From an uncultured bacterium (GTDB taxonomy: Bacteria; Hydrogenedentota; Hydrogenedentia; Hydrogenedentales; Hydrogenedentaceae), in NCBI GenBank assembly GCA_937124615.1, contig CAKZKR010000019.1, positions 37,476 to 101,475 on the forward strand: DNA of 64,000 nt, in the 5' to 3' direction. A program made the position numbers and the translations under genes. The number at the start of each line of letters is the position of its first letter. Positions within the stretch are counted from its first letter, which is position 1. This document shows, in pieces, positions 35,478 through 44,232 of this stretch. The notes beneath the pieces were generated by a model. That model did no database searches and was not told where the DNA came from. It saw nothing but the letters and a program-made list of their open reading frames with translations.

Positions 35478-36884
35478 TTATAAATATCCCAGCCTTTCGA
35501 TTTGTTCTTTTATGTCTGTAGGTAATGCTGTTGTGTTTTCTGATGGAGCGTTCGTTTCATTATGGTGAACATCGTTGATGTGTTTTAGTAAATCGCAAAC
35601 TATATCAGGATAGTTTTCGGATAAGTTATTTCGTTCTTTTGGGTCTTCTGTTAAGTTATATAATTCTGTTGTATTTGTATTCCTGTTTAATATAAGTTTC
35701 CATGGATATTTTATGATTCCCTTTAAATTTAGTCCCATGTCGGCCCATGAGCCCCATGTAAGCATTTCAATGTAGGTATTTTTATCGGTTTCTTCTATAA
35801 GATTATAACCTTCAAATTGAGGATGGGGAGGAAGATTAATTAGTGAAGTTACCGTCTTAGCAAAACCTGCAATTGAGGTAGGAGTGTTAATTCTTTTGTG
35901 TTCTATCCCCCTACTATGGATAATTACGGGGACTCGGATTTGCTCTTCATAAAGGGATGTTCCATGTCCCACACCTTTGTGTTCCCAAAATTCTTCACCA
36001 TGGTCTGACAGAATGAAGAAGATTGTGTTTGGGAATTTCTTCTTTATTGTGTTAACCAGTTTTTCTATTTGTGTATCGACAAATCGTATTTCAGCGTGGT
36101 ATCTTCTTTTAAGTTCCTGTTTTTCCTGCTGGGTATATTCGTGTGACGGAGGTTCTGAGCGTTTTCCTAAATTGTAGTATACCAGTTCCATTAAGTAATC
36201 AATGATTACATCAGGTGCTATATATTTTTCATTTATTTCTGATGTTTCATTCGTGTTTTGTAATAGTGCCAAAGTTTGTGGGGGTGGATTATATGGGAGA
36301 TGAGGGTCCATATAATGGCTGTAAAGGAAGAAAGGTCTTTTTGTGCTGGTGATTAACTCGATAGACTTTTCGGTTACAAATGAAGCCGGTGCATCATTCA
36401 CAAATATGAAGTGCTTTTCTGAAAAACCCTGGGCAAAACCGAGTAGAGGGACTAAATTTGCATTGGTCTGAACTGCATAGGTTTCATAGCCGTGCTGGGA
36501 TAGATACTCGGGGAGTGTAGTGAAAGCATCGGAGAGCACATCACTTATAGGTGCGGTTGGGTCTTCATTCCGAACACTGTAACGGACATTATGTTTTTCT
36601 GGGGGTAAACCTGTTAATAAAGTTGCTATGGTGGGTTTTGTCCAACTACACGGAGTAACCGCAGAGGGGAAATATATTGACTGTTTTGCAAATTTTGATA
36701 GAAATGGTGTAATCGGATTTGGGTCTGTTTCAGGATTAATACAATCTGCTCGTAGTGTATCAATCAGGATGAATACAATATTGGGTTTGGTTAGATAATT
36801 TTTTTGGAAGTAATGCCCGATGAGAATAAAGAATATTCCAATTACAATAATTGTAGAAGTAGAAAAGATTTGTTTGAAAGACAT
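35478..36884 (-). CDS. Membrane-anchored sulfatase-fold enzyme with Thr at the nucleophile position
   Basis: This protein has 468 residues. One N-terminal membrane helix (about 8-28) precedes the alkaline-phosphatase-type domain: KPNIVFILIDTLRAD with metal ligand D42, and the late metal site LSDHGEEFWEHKGVGHG. The segment TPCSWTKPTIATLLTG aligns with the sulfatase C/S-x-P-S-R-x-x-x-x-T-G motif, with Thr82 in place of the modifiable Cys or Ser. This matches phosphoglycerol or phosphoethanolamine transferase-like members rather than formylglycine-dependent sulfatases. It lies between a nitrilase homologue and a GT-C glycosyltransferase, so an envelope-modifying role is reasonable but inferred. 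Confidence 0.82.
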   Translation of the reverse strand: MSFKQIFSTSTIIVIGIFFILIGHYFQKNYLTKPNIVFILIDTLRADCINPETDPNPITPFLSKFAKQSIYFPSAVTPCSWTKPTIATLLTGLPPEKHNVRYSVRNEDPTAPISDVLSDAFTTLPEYLSQHGYETYAVQTNANLVPLLGFAQGFSEKHFIFVNDAPASFVTEKSIELITSTKRPFFLYSHYMDPHLPYNPPPQTLALLQNTNETSEINEKYIAPDVIIDYLMELVYYNLGKRSEPPSHEYTQQEKQELKRRYHAEIRFVDTQIEKLVNTIKKKFPNTIFFILSDHGEEFWEHKGVGHGTSLYEEQIRVPVIIHSRGIEHKRINTPTSIAGFAKTVTSLINLPPHPQFEGYNLIEETDKNTYIEMLTWGSWADMGLNLKGIIKYPWKLILNRNTNTTELYNLTEDPKERNNLSENYPDIVCDLLKHINDVHHNETNAPSENTTALPTDIKEQIERLGYL

Positions 36885-36891
36885 AATAAAA

Positions 36892-37623
36892 TTAGGTTTC
36901 CGTATCTATTTCAAGGTCGTAGACGAAAGTTTGTTCTCCTTGAAGGGGACATTGAACTAACCATCTGCCTTCTGGTGACATTATTCCTGAGGGACAATTG
37001 ATTACACCGTGTTCTGATGCAGAATTTACAGTTACTACATAACATTTACTTTCCCGAGCCCTGAGGCGAAGATTAATATCGTAATAGGGGAGGTAAGTTT
37101 GGTCGATACCTGTATTTATGAGATGAAAGATAATTTGAGCCCCTCGTTTTCCTAATTGGTATGATAGCCTTGGGTCTGGGTAAGGTCCGAAACCCGGTGC
37201 TACCCAGAAGTCATTTCCGAGTAGACAGCCAAAGTTTATCCCTTTATGTTTAAATAATCGTAACTCTTCTCCGGGGCGACACCATTTACGGTCTTCTTCC
37301 GTAGGTACTAATTTTTCTTGTGTACCAAGGATTTTTCCTTCATCGTTATAAATTCTCGCCTGGATATATGTATTTCCATCCATTCGCGCACCTGTTCCTA
37401 TTATAGCGGTTACATATGATTTTTTGCATGCGGAAGCAATTTGTTTCCATGCCTCGATTGTTCGTGTGTCGCTGAAATTGTCGTTGTATCCTGTAAGACT
37501 CATTTCCGGGAAAATGATAATATCACAGTCTCCTTTTTGTATATGATCAAGTATGGTAGGAAGATTTTCTTTTTTTGTGTTTCTTACTTTCATTTGAATG
37601 CCTCGAATTCTCAATATGGCCAT
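36892..37623 (-). CDS. Nitrilase-superfamily protein lacking the catalytic cysteine
   Basis: This 243-residue protein has the carbon-nitrogen hydrolase fold. The catalytic Glu is E40 in FPEMSLTGY and the Lys is K104 in QEKLVPTEE. The third element normally reads Gly-x-x-hydrophobic-Cys-x-Asp; here it is GCLLGND (132-138), so residue 136 is Gly. The codon at 37216-37218 reads GGA on the coding strand. Cys133 lies three positions earlier and would not be placed correctly. The rest of the fold, including the late HLINTGIDQTYLPYYDINLRLRARE, looks intact, so this may be a binding or regulatory protein. Its stop lies seven bases upstream of the sulfatase-fold gene's start, on the same strand. Confidence 0.75.
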   Translation of the reverse strand: MAILRIRGIQMKVRNTKKENLPTILDHIQKGDCDIIIFPEMSLTGYNDNFSDTRTIEAWKQIASACKKSYVTAIIGTGARMDGNTYIQARIYNDEGKILGTQEKLVPTEEDRKWCRPGEELRLFKHKGINFGCLLGNDFWVAPGFGPYPDPRLSYQLGKRGAQIIFHLINTGIDQTYLPYYDINLRLRARESKCYVVTVNSASEHGVINCPSGIMSPEGRWLVQCPLQGEQTFVYDLEIDTET

Positions 37624-38005
37624 AAAATACTCCTTATTAGTTGTATTCTTTGTTTATATTATCTCAAAGGTAATTATTTGATTTAAATTTATTGTATTTA
37701 TTCGCTCTGCAATAATGTATTATTCTTATTATTTGACTTATTGTTTTTTTATAAATTTTTGTCAACATTTTTATAAAGGTAGAATATTGTATTTTTTTGA
37801 CAGTAAAATTGGTATAATTTGTTAGGTAAGCAAATTGATATATATTATGATTTTTATGTATAGTAAAAATAATTATGGATTATAATATTAATATGCGAGG
37901 ATTATTTATAAACAAAATGAAGGCTGGTGTTATAAATATATTTTACGGGAATAATTATAGTAATTTTTTCCTGGGGTAAAGAAATATTGAGTTTAGGATA
38001 TAAAA
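37624..38005. other. Divergent intergenic region, AT-rich
   Basis: These 382 bases separate the divergent nitrilase-like and MshEN genes and should hold promoters for both. Several -35-like words (TTGACT at 37733, TTGTCA at 37759, TTGACA at 37797) and a TATAAT at 37813 are present, but none combine at normal spacing. No RNA gene or open frame is convincing. Confidence 0.5.
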
Positions 38006-38977
38006 GTGTTGCACAACTACTCTGATGATGATCCATTAGACCCAATAGAAAAAGAGGCCATTGATTGGGAAAAATATTATGGAGAAATCTCTTTTCGTTT
38101 TTCTCAGTTAATTGATCGTGTGAAGGATAAACTTCCTCGGTTACGTATGTTATTGAGAAATCGAAAGAGTCTTAATATGTATATTCAAAGGGTTCGTGAA
38201 TCGCTTTTGAAGACGACCAATAGAGAAGAGCAGTTTACAATACAACGAAAGGCACAAAATCAGATTCGAGAGATTCGCTCCGCTCTGGCACATTGTTATA
38301 CTGCGATGGTTGCCTTTGAGGAAGCCTTTGACCGGACTGTTGCTCTAATTGAAAGAATACCGGAAGATAATATTACAATGTCTTCTGTTTCTGTATCAGG
38401 ACCTTCTAAGATGGTTTCGGAAGAAGAATTGTTACAGGAGTTACAGAGGGTTCGTGGGCTTATTTCAGGGATTGAATCAATTCAACGAGGTGTTGAATAT
38501 TCAGGGGGTACAAAGATTGGAGAGGAAGGGGAAGGTTCAGAAAAATTGAAGTTAGGAGATATTTTATTGGAAGAAGGAATTATTACTAAGGAGCAACTAA
38601 ATAAAGCCTTGCTATATCAAAAACAAAACAGTTATAAAGAGCATTTGGGAACTGTTTTAATTCGTCTTGGATTGGTAGATGATGTAACAATAGCAAGGAT
38701 ACTTGCAAAACAGAGTGGTTATCCCTTCTCGGAGGATTTGAGAAATGAAATTGTTCATTCTATGGCATTAAGAGTAATTCCGGAGAGGCTGGTACGCCAG
38801 CATGAGTGTATACCTTTACAGATACGGGGGAATACATTGCGGGTAGCGGTTGCAAATCCATTTAATTTGTTAGCACTTGAAGATTTAAAATTAGCCTCTA
38901 ATTGCACTCTTGATATTATAGTTGCACCAAGAAATCAAATAACTTCATTGATAAGAAAGTATTATTCGCCCGGATAG
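38006..38977 (+). CDS. Stand-alone MshEN/GspE N-terminal domain protein
   Basis: This protein has 323 residues, with a GTG start supported by AGGA seven bases upstream. Residues of about 1-160 are charged and helical, probably coiled-coil. From about residue 178 comes the GspE/PilB N-terminal module: LKLGDILLEEGIITKEQLNKAL, HLGTVLIRLGLVDDVTIARILAKQSGYPF and ALRVIPERLVRQHECIPLQI, then VAVANPFNLLALEDLKL. In MshE and some PilB proteins this domain binds cyclic di-GMP. The ATPase that usually follows is missing, so it may be a regulator of pilus or secretion ATPases or a free c-di-GMP sensor. A PilT-type ATPase is encoded near the right end of the window. Confidence 0.82.
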   Translation: MLHNYSDDDPLDPIEKEAIDWEKYYGEISFRFSQLIDRVKDKLPRLRMLLRNRKSLNMYIQRVRESLLKTTNREEQFTIQRKAQNQIREIRSALAHCYTAMVAFEEAFDRTVALIERIPEDNITMSSVSVSGPSKMVSEEELLQELQRVRGLISGIESIQRGVEYSGGTKIGEEGEGSEKLKLGDILLEEGIITKEQLNKALLYQKQNSYKEHLGTVLIRLGLVDDVTIARILAKQSGYPFSEDLRNEIVHSMALRVIPERLVRQHECIPLQIRGNTLRVAVANPFNLLALEDLKLASNCTLDIIVAPRNQITSLIRKYYSPG

Positions 38978-38997
38978 TTATTAATGATCTTGTGTAT

Positions 38998-40530
38998 TTA
39001 ATCACGATAAACTCTGCTTTCAATAATAATCCGTGTTCGGGCGCTTAAAATTCGATAATCTTCAATGTGGAAATCGGATACCGATTCAATAATAATTTCT
39101 TTACTGAATTCTTTCTGCAGATTTTCTAGAAGAGGTGCATTTTCTTCTCGTAATCTTTTTGCTATTTCAGGATGTGTCTGTACAATGAATTTTTTTTCTT
39201 TATTTACGAGGAACATGCTTTTTAATTTGCGGATAATGTCTAACAAGACGGTTGTGTTTGATTTTATGTGTCCGCATCCATAGCAATAAGGGCAGGGTTG
39301 AGATAGAGTTTTTATTACATTTTGTTTGAGTCTTTGGCGGGTCATTTCTATCATACCCAGTTCACTGATTTCGGACACAGTTATTTTAGCCCGGTCATTT
39401 TTGAGCAGGTTTAAAAAATGATTCAGGAGTTTTTTTCTGTTTTGTTCTAAAGACATGTCTATAAAGTCAATCACAATAATTCCGTTTAAATCGCGGAGTC
39501 GTACCTGTCTTGCTATCTCTTCGGCGGCTTCCAAATTTGTTTGAAGTATTGTTTCTTCTAACTCTTTTTTCCCTATAAAACTTCCTGTATTTACATCAAT
39601 AGCGACTAATGCTTCTGTCAGGTCTATTGTAATGTATCCACCTGATTTGAGTTGGACATTTCTTTGGAGGATTTTATCAATTTCTCGTTCGATATTCATT
39701 TTTTCGAAGATGGGTGTTTTTAGTTTATATAAACGAACTCTTTTTTTAAGAGTAGGTTCCAATATATTGAGGAAATTTATGATTTTCTCGTATTGTATAG
39801 AATTATCGATTGTTAATCTTTGGATTTCTTTTGTAAAACGGTCTCGGACTATTCGTAATATGGGATTTAGATCTTCACGAACAAGTCCCGGGCTTTTCAT
39901 GTTGCGAAACTTTTCATTAACTTCATCCCAAACGCGTATTAGATACATTACATCATTTTCCAGGTCCTCACGAGGTTTGTTTTCAGCGGCTGTACGGAAA
40001 ACGATACCCATCCCTTGTGGTTTGATTTGGTGCATGATTTTCCGAAGTCGTTCTCGTTCTTTTACTGATTCTATTTTTTTTGAAACTCCAGTGGCATTAA
40101 TTGTTGGGAAGAGGACTACATATCTTCCGGGTATCGTTATGAATGTAGTAAGTCTTGCCCCTTTATTTCCTATTTGGTCTTTAACTACTTGAACCATAAG
40201 ATTTTGGTTTGTATGGATTATATTCTGAATTCGTGAGGGACCTGTCATTGTTTTGCGGTGTAGGGGACGGGGAACCATTCCTTCATCGAGGATGATGTCT
40301 TCAAAATCTGTGGATATGTCAGAGACATATAAAAAACCGTTTTTGTTTGTACCGATGTCAATAAAGGCGGCCTGAATACCCGGGATAATAGAATCAACCC
40401 TTCCTTTGTAGATATTTCCTACGATGGAGGGTTTTTCAGCCCGTTCAATCATGAGTTCTGTTAATTTTTGATTTTCTAATAAGGCGATTCGAGTTTCTAA
40501 CGATTCTACATTAACAACTAATTCTTTCAT
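38998..40530 (-). CDS. rng: Ribonuclease G / E family endoribonuclease
   Basis: This 510-residue protein is the RNase G length. It starts with the S1-type RNA-binding domain (NIYKGRVDSIIPGIQAAFIDIG and KNGFLYVSD). The catalytic DNase-I-like domain carries the two Asp segments, EALVAIDVNTGSF and GIIVIDFIDM. The zinc-link CPYCYGCGH is a variant of the usual Cys-Pro-x-Cys-x-Gly. RNase G/E enzymes trim 16S rRNA and start mRNA decay. It is the last gene of the mreB-C-D-mrdA-rodA run and overlaps rodA by four bases, a common arrangement near mre genes. Confidence 0.94.
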   Translation of the reverse strand: MKELVVNVESLETRIALLENQKLTELMIERAEKPSIVGNIYKGRVDSIIPGIQAAFIDIGTNKNGFLYVSDISTDFEDIILDEGMVPRPLHRKTMTGPSRIQNIIHTNQNLMVQVVKDQIGNKGARLTTFITIPGRYVVLFPTINATGVSKKIESVKERERLRKIMHQIKPQGMGIVFRTAAENKPREDLENDVMYLIRVWDEVNEKFRNMKSPGLVREDLNPILRIVRDRFTKEIQRLTIDNSIQYEKIINFLNILEPTLKKRVRLYKLKTPIFEKMNIEREIDKILQRNVQLKSGGYITIDLTEALVAIDVNTGSFIGKKELEETILQTNLEAAEEIARQVRLRDLNGIIVIDFIDMSLEQNRKKLLNHFLNLLKNDRAKITVSEISELGMIEMTRQRLKQNVIKTLSQPCPYCYGCGHIKSNTTVLLDIIRKLKSMFLVNKEKKFIVQTHPEIAKRLREENAPLLENLQKEFSKEIIIESVSDFHIEDYRILSARTRIIIESRVYRD

Positions 40531-41759
40531 AATACTTGTCCTGAAAAAAGGTAGGATTTTTCTCTTGGGACGCTAAATATCAGGCCGATACCTGCCATGC
40601 AGGTAAGATAAAAAGATCGACCATAACTCAGGAATGGTAACGGCAATCCTGTAACGGGAAGCATCCCCATAGTGATGGCGATGTTTATAAAAATATGGAA
40701 TAGGAAAATTATGGTTATGCCTGTAATCATCAGTTTTCCTTTTAATTCGTTGGCATATAGGGCGAGTTGCAGACAACGAAGAAGAAACAGTCCATATAAG
40801 ATTATAAGAAGGGCCGACTTATAAAAACCATGTTCTTCGGCGAATAGTGAAAAAATGAAATCGGTATGATGTTCCGGAAGATATTTTAGTCGTGTTTGTG
40901 TCCCCTGCCGAAAACCTTTTCCATGAATTCCTCCGCTACCAATGGTAATTCGGCTTTGGTAGGTTTGCCATCCTCCACCCTGTACATCAGCTTCTGGATT
41001 GAAAAAGGTATAGATTCTCATTAATTGATGGGGTTTGAGGGGTAAAAAGTCCGGATGTTCTCCCGCCTGTATTTTTTCTGGAGTTAGACTGTTTACCTGG
41101 AAGAAAATAAAACCGACTAATATAAGTCCTGCCAAAGTAGTCGCAATCCAGTGCCATAAACGACATCCCGCAATCCAGAGCATTATCATGGTGATAGGAG
41201 CTATGCTCATTGCTGTACCGAGATTGGGTTGCATAAAAATGAGAATGATGGGAATCCCTGAAATAAAGAAAGTCAATATATACCAGGGAAGTCTTTTTAT
41301 TTTGTCGCCAATTTTTCCAAAATACCAACTGAGTGTTAGAACAATAATGATTTTATTAATTTCGGAAGGTTGGAATCGGAGGGGGCCTATAGGGATCCAT
41401 CTTTCACTACCTTTTGCTTGAACCCCAAATAACAAAACCGTAGTGAGAAGCGATAGGGAAAGGGCGTAGAGAAATGGAGCCGATGCGATGATTATTCGAT
41501 AGTCAATTGTAGTGAGGAAAAATAGAAAGGGAAGGCCTATAAAGAAAATTGTGATATGTTTGATAAAGTAGGAATAACCTTCATTCTGGCTAGCGCTATA
41601 CATATTGACCCAACCGAGGATTGCAAGTATAAACATAAGCAGAAAAAGGATTGGGTCAACACGGTTTAGCCTACGCCAATCGATGATGTGGATGCTGCTA
41701 TCTTCAATTTCAAATTGTATTTTTGGCGGGTGAATTATGTATTGTTCAATTGAACTCAA
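40527..41759 (-). CDS. rodA: Peptidoglycan glycosyltransferase RodA (SEDS family)
   Basis: This 410-residue inner-membrane protein has about ten hydrophobic helices. Family segments include GSERWIPIGPLRFQPSEINK, a SEDS signature with the Pro-Ser-Glu, and RITIGSGGIHGKGFRQGTQ with EHHTDFIFSLFAEEHGF. The C-terminal GMLPVTGLPLPFLSYG holds the final signature. RodA polymerises glycan strands for side-wall elongation together with PBP2. It overlaps the PBP2 gene by four bases upstream and the rng gene by four bases downstream, so the three are translated as a coupled set. Confidence 0.96.
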   Translation of the reverse strand: MSSIEQYIIHPPKIQFEIEDSSIHIIDWRRLNRVDPILFLLMFILAILGWVNMYSASQNEGYSYFIKHITIFFIGLPFLFFLTTIDYRIIIASAPFLYALSLSLLTTVLLFGVQAKGSERWIPIGPLRFQPSEINKIIIVLTLSWYFGKIGDKIKRLPWYILTFFISGIPIILIFMQPNLGTAMSIAPITMIMLWIAGCRLWHWIATTLAGLILVGFIFFQVNSLTPEKIQAGEHPDFLPLKPHQLMRIYTFFNPEADVQGGGWQTYQSRITIGSGGIHGKGFRQGTQTRLKYLPEHHTDFIFSLFAEEHGFYKSALLIILYGLFLLRCLQLALYANELKGKLMITGITIIFLFHIFINIAITMGMLPVTGLPLPFLSYGRSFYLTCMAGIGLIFSVPREKSYLFSGQVL

Positions 41760-43702
41760 TTATCGAATTCTCCTATGGGTTCTTTTGCTATGAGTTGGAT
41801 GTCTTTTTTTGATTCTCGATTGTAAAAGAAATTGATAATTTGTTGTGCAATGGGTGCGGCTGCAGAAGAGCCGTGATGTCCATGTTCTATAAGTACACAG
41901 AGGGCTATTTTAGGTTGTCTATCTATCACTCCTGCAACGAACCATGCATGGTCTCTCATTTCCCAGGGTATTTCTTCTTCTGTTTTATATTTTTTGTGGT
42001 GCTCTAAAGACATAATTTGGGCTGACCCTGTTTTCCCAATCACAGTAATACCTTCCACTTTGGCGAGTTTCCCTGTTCCTGCTCTTGCTTCACCAATCGG
42101 TTCGACACATAATCTCATACCGGTGATAACGGTTTCTAATGTATTCTTTGAAAAAATTTGTTCTTCAGGTTTTGGAGGGATAAAATCAGCGTTGAGGTGC
42201 GGAAAAATACGATGTCCGCCATTAATGATTGTTGCCATTAAGACGGCATTTTGTAGTGGGGTTGTAGCACAACTTCCCTGTCCGATGCTTAAATTTACAG
42301 TATCTCCGGGATACCATTTTTGTTCCCATACAGGTTTATGTGCATTTATTTTTGCTTTCCATTCTCTATTGGGAATAAGTCCGGGAACCTCTCCGGGTAA
42401 ATCTATCCCTGTTTTTTCCCCGAGACCTATTTTATGGCAATATTCTGATATATTGTCTACGCCTAATTTTAGCCCAACATTGTAAAAAAACACATCGCAG
42501 GAATAAGCAAGGGCTTCACGGACGGTAACCATGCCATGTCCATATTTTTGCCAGCATTTCCATTCTCTACCTGTTCCTCCAATTTTGAAAGAGCCGGGGC
42601 AGAAAAAAGTTGTTTTTGATGTAATTACCCCCTTTTCAAGGGCTGTGGCTGCGAGGAGGACTTTAAATACGGAACCCGGTGGGTATTGTTCGCTGATGGC
42701 CCGATTGATCATCCGGTTGGGTTGTTTGTTTTGTAATAATTCGAGTCTTTCCGCATCTTTTCCTTTTGTAACAAATATGTTTGGGTCGTAGTTGGGGTTG
42801 CTTGCTATAGCGAATACGGCTCCTGTATCAGCATCCAGAACAACAATAGCCCCTTGTTGGTTTGTAAGTAGATTTTCGCACAGTTTTTGTAGTTCGATAT
42901 CTAATGTTAATGTAAGATTTCTACCTGGAAGGGGTCGTTGACGGAGTTCTGTTTCTTCGGTTAATAAATGCCCCCGGGTATCTTTTCTGACAAGAAGTAA
43001 GTTTCCATATCGGTCTGTTCGTAATTGGGGCCTTCCCGAGGCATATTTTGTAACGGTCATATATCCGTCGGTCCCTTTCAGAATGTTTTCATAATATCGT
43101 TCTATTCCGGTTCTACCTATAAAATCTCCGGTATAATATTTTCCATCATATAAACCTAACTCTTCCTTCGTTATTTCATTGAGGTAACCGATAATCAGAC
43201 CGGCTGTATTTCCCAAAGGGTATCTTCTTTGAGGTTGGACTGTTATATATATACCGGGAAGTTGAAAACTATTTTCCTCAAGCCGTATCCAGTCGGAGCG
43301 GGATATATCTCTTTTGATTGTTATTTGAGTGAAAGGTTCTGTATTAAAATTTTCTATTTGTTCCAAAATCCAGAAGGAAGGAATGTTGAGTAGGTTTTCT
43401 AATGTTTCGGCAGTATTTTTGTAATAGACGGCAGGACAATCGCCTGGAACGAAGATTACATCTGCAGAGGGACGGTTGTCTGCTAAAATTGTTCCATCGC
43501 GGGTTAATATTTTTCCACGGTCGGCCTTTATTCTTTGAGGCCAGATACGGTTGTTTTCTGCTTTTTCTCGGTAGATTTCTACATCTCGAACCTGTATGGT
43601 CCACAATCGGAATATAAGAATGGATATACTTATAAGTACGATAAAAATAACCAGTGTGAAGCGGTAAAGCAGTTCTTTTTGTGATAAATGATTGTTGTTC
43701 AT
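41756..43702 (-). CDS. mrdA: Penicillin-binding protein 2 (transpeptidase)
   Basis: This 648-residue class B penicillin-binding protein has one N-terminal membrane helix (about 13-33), a pedestal domain (TRDGTILADNRPS) and a transpeptidase domain. The active-site motifs are Ser344-x-x-Lys347 in YPPGSVFK, Ser-Cys-Asp in AYSCDVFF in place of Ser-x-Asn, and Lys-Thr-Gly at 557-559 in IGKTGSAQ. It crosslinks peptidoglycan with RodA along the elongating side wall. It follows mreD by one base and overlaps rodA by four, completing the elongasome operon. Confidence 0.96.
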   Translation of the reverse strand: MNNNHLSQKELLYRFTLVIFIVLISISILIFRLWTIQVRDVEIYREKAENNRIWPQRIKADRGKILTRDGTILADNRPSADVIFVPGDCPAVYYKNTAETLENLLNIPSFWILEQIENFNTEPFTQITIKRDISRSDWIRLEENSFQLPGIYITVQPQRRYPLGNTAGLIIGYLNEITKEELGLYDGKYYTGDFIGRTGIERYYENILKGTDGYMTVTKYASGRPQLRTDRYGNLLLVRKDTRGHLLTEETELRQRPLPGRNLTLTLDIELQKLCENLLTNQQGAIVVLDADTGAVFAIASNPNYDPNIFVTKGKDAERLELLQNKQPNRMINRAISEQYPPGSVFKVLLAATALEKGVITSKTTFFCPGSFKIGGTGREWKCWQKYGHGMVTVREALAYSCDVFFYNVGLKLGVDNISEYCHKIGLGEKTGIDLPGEVPGLIPNREWKAKINAHKPVWEQKWYPGDTVNLSIGQGSCATTPLQNAVLMATIINGGHRIFPHLNADFIPPKPEEQIFSKNTLETVITGMRLCVEPIGEARAGTGKLAKVEGITVIGKTGSAQIMSLEHHKKYKTEEEIPWEMRDHAWFVAGVIDRQPKIALCVLIEHGHHGSSAAAPIAQQIINFFYNRESKKDIQLIAKEPIGEFDN

Positions 43703-43703
43703 G

Positions 43704-44219
43704 TTATTTACCTGATGGATATATGGAGAAAAGGTCTGTAATCCTGAAGATTTGCTGTAACAACCAGAAAATAATTGGGGTCATTAATGCACTGTAGAAG
43801 GCGGATGGTACTGTGTTTATGAAAATCACATAGAATAGATTTGTATAGGGGTCCTGAAGATAAACAATGAGGTTAAATAAAATACCATGTAGAAGAGCCC
43901 CAGCAAATACCAGGGCTGATTTAATAGCAGGATGTTCGCTGATAAGCCGTCCGGATAATTTACCAAAAATAAAACCTGTAATCACAAGACAAAGGACATG
44001 ATGTCCCAGTGTTGTATTGCTGGCTATATCTTGATATATTCCTGCAAATACACCTGTGAACATGGCTCTTTCTTCTCCGTAAAATAAAGCAAAGTAGATA
44101 ACCATAATTAAACCGAGGTCTGGAATAACTCCCTGAACTCTTAATATGTCTGGCCAACTTGTTTGTAATACGGATAAGATGAAAATAATTATAATCCATA
44201 TTATATGATTTAGATACAT
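43704..44219 (-). CDS. mreD: Rod shape-determining protein MreD
   Basis: This 171-residue membrane protein has about five hydrophobic segments. QTSWPDILRVQGVIPDLGLIMV, the acidic loop FYGEERAMFTGVFAGIYQDI and LSGRLISEHP match MreD, whose PDL and E-x-x-x-x-x-G patterns are recognisable. MreD is needed for rod shape and connects MreC to the elongation enzymes. Sequence conservation is low in this family, and the call rests partly on position between mreC and mrdA. It sits 13 bases after the mreC stop and one base before mrdA starts. Confidence 0.92.
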   Translation of the reverse strand: MYLNHIIWIIIIFILSVLQTSWPDILRVQGVIPDLGLIMVIYFALFYGEERAMFTGVFAGIYQDIASNTTLGHHVLCLVITGFIFGKLSGRLISEHPAIKSALVFAGALLHGILFNLIVYLQDPYTNLFYVIFINTVPSAFYSALMTPIIFWLLQQIFRITDLFSIYPSGK

Positions 44220-44232
44220 TTTTACGCTCTTT

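Noticed and set aside
35478..37623. Nitrilase-sulfatase-glycosyltransferase cluster as a surface-glycan biosynthesis locus
   Set aside because: Genes are consecutive on one strand but have different domain types and no polymerase, flippase or nucleotide-sugar enzyme beside them.
37797..37818. TTGACA and TATAAT as a promoter in the nitrilase-MshEN gap
   Set aside because: Both hexamers are perfect, but the spacer is only ten bases, far below the 16-18 required by the primary sigma factor.
43344..43617. Overlapping reading frames on both strands inside mrdA and similar frames elsewhere
   Set aside because: They are antisense or shifted frames of real genes, with atypical composition and no ribosome site or homology I can see.
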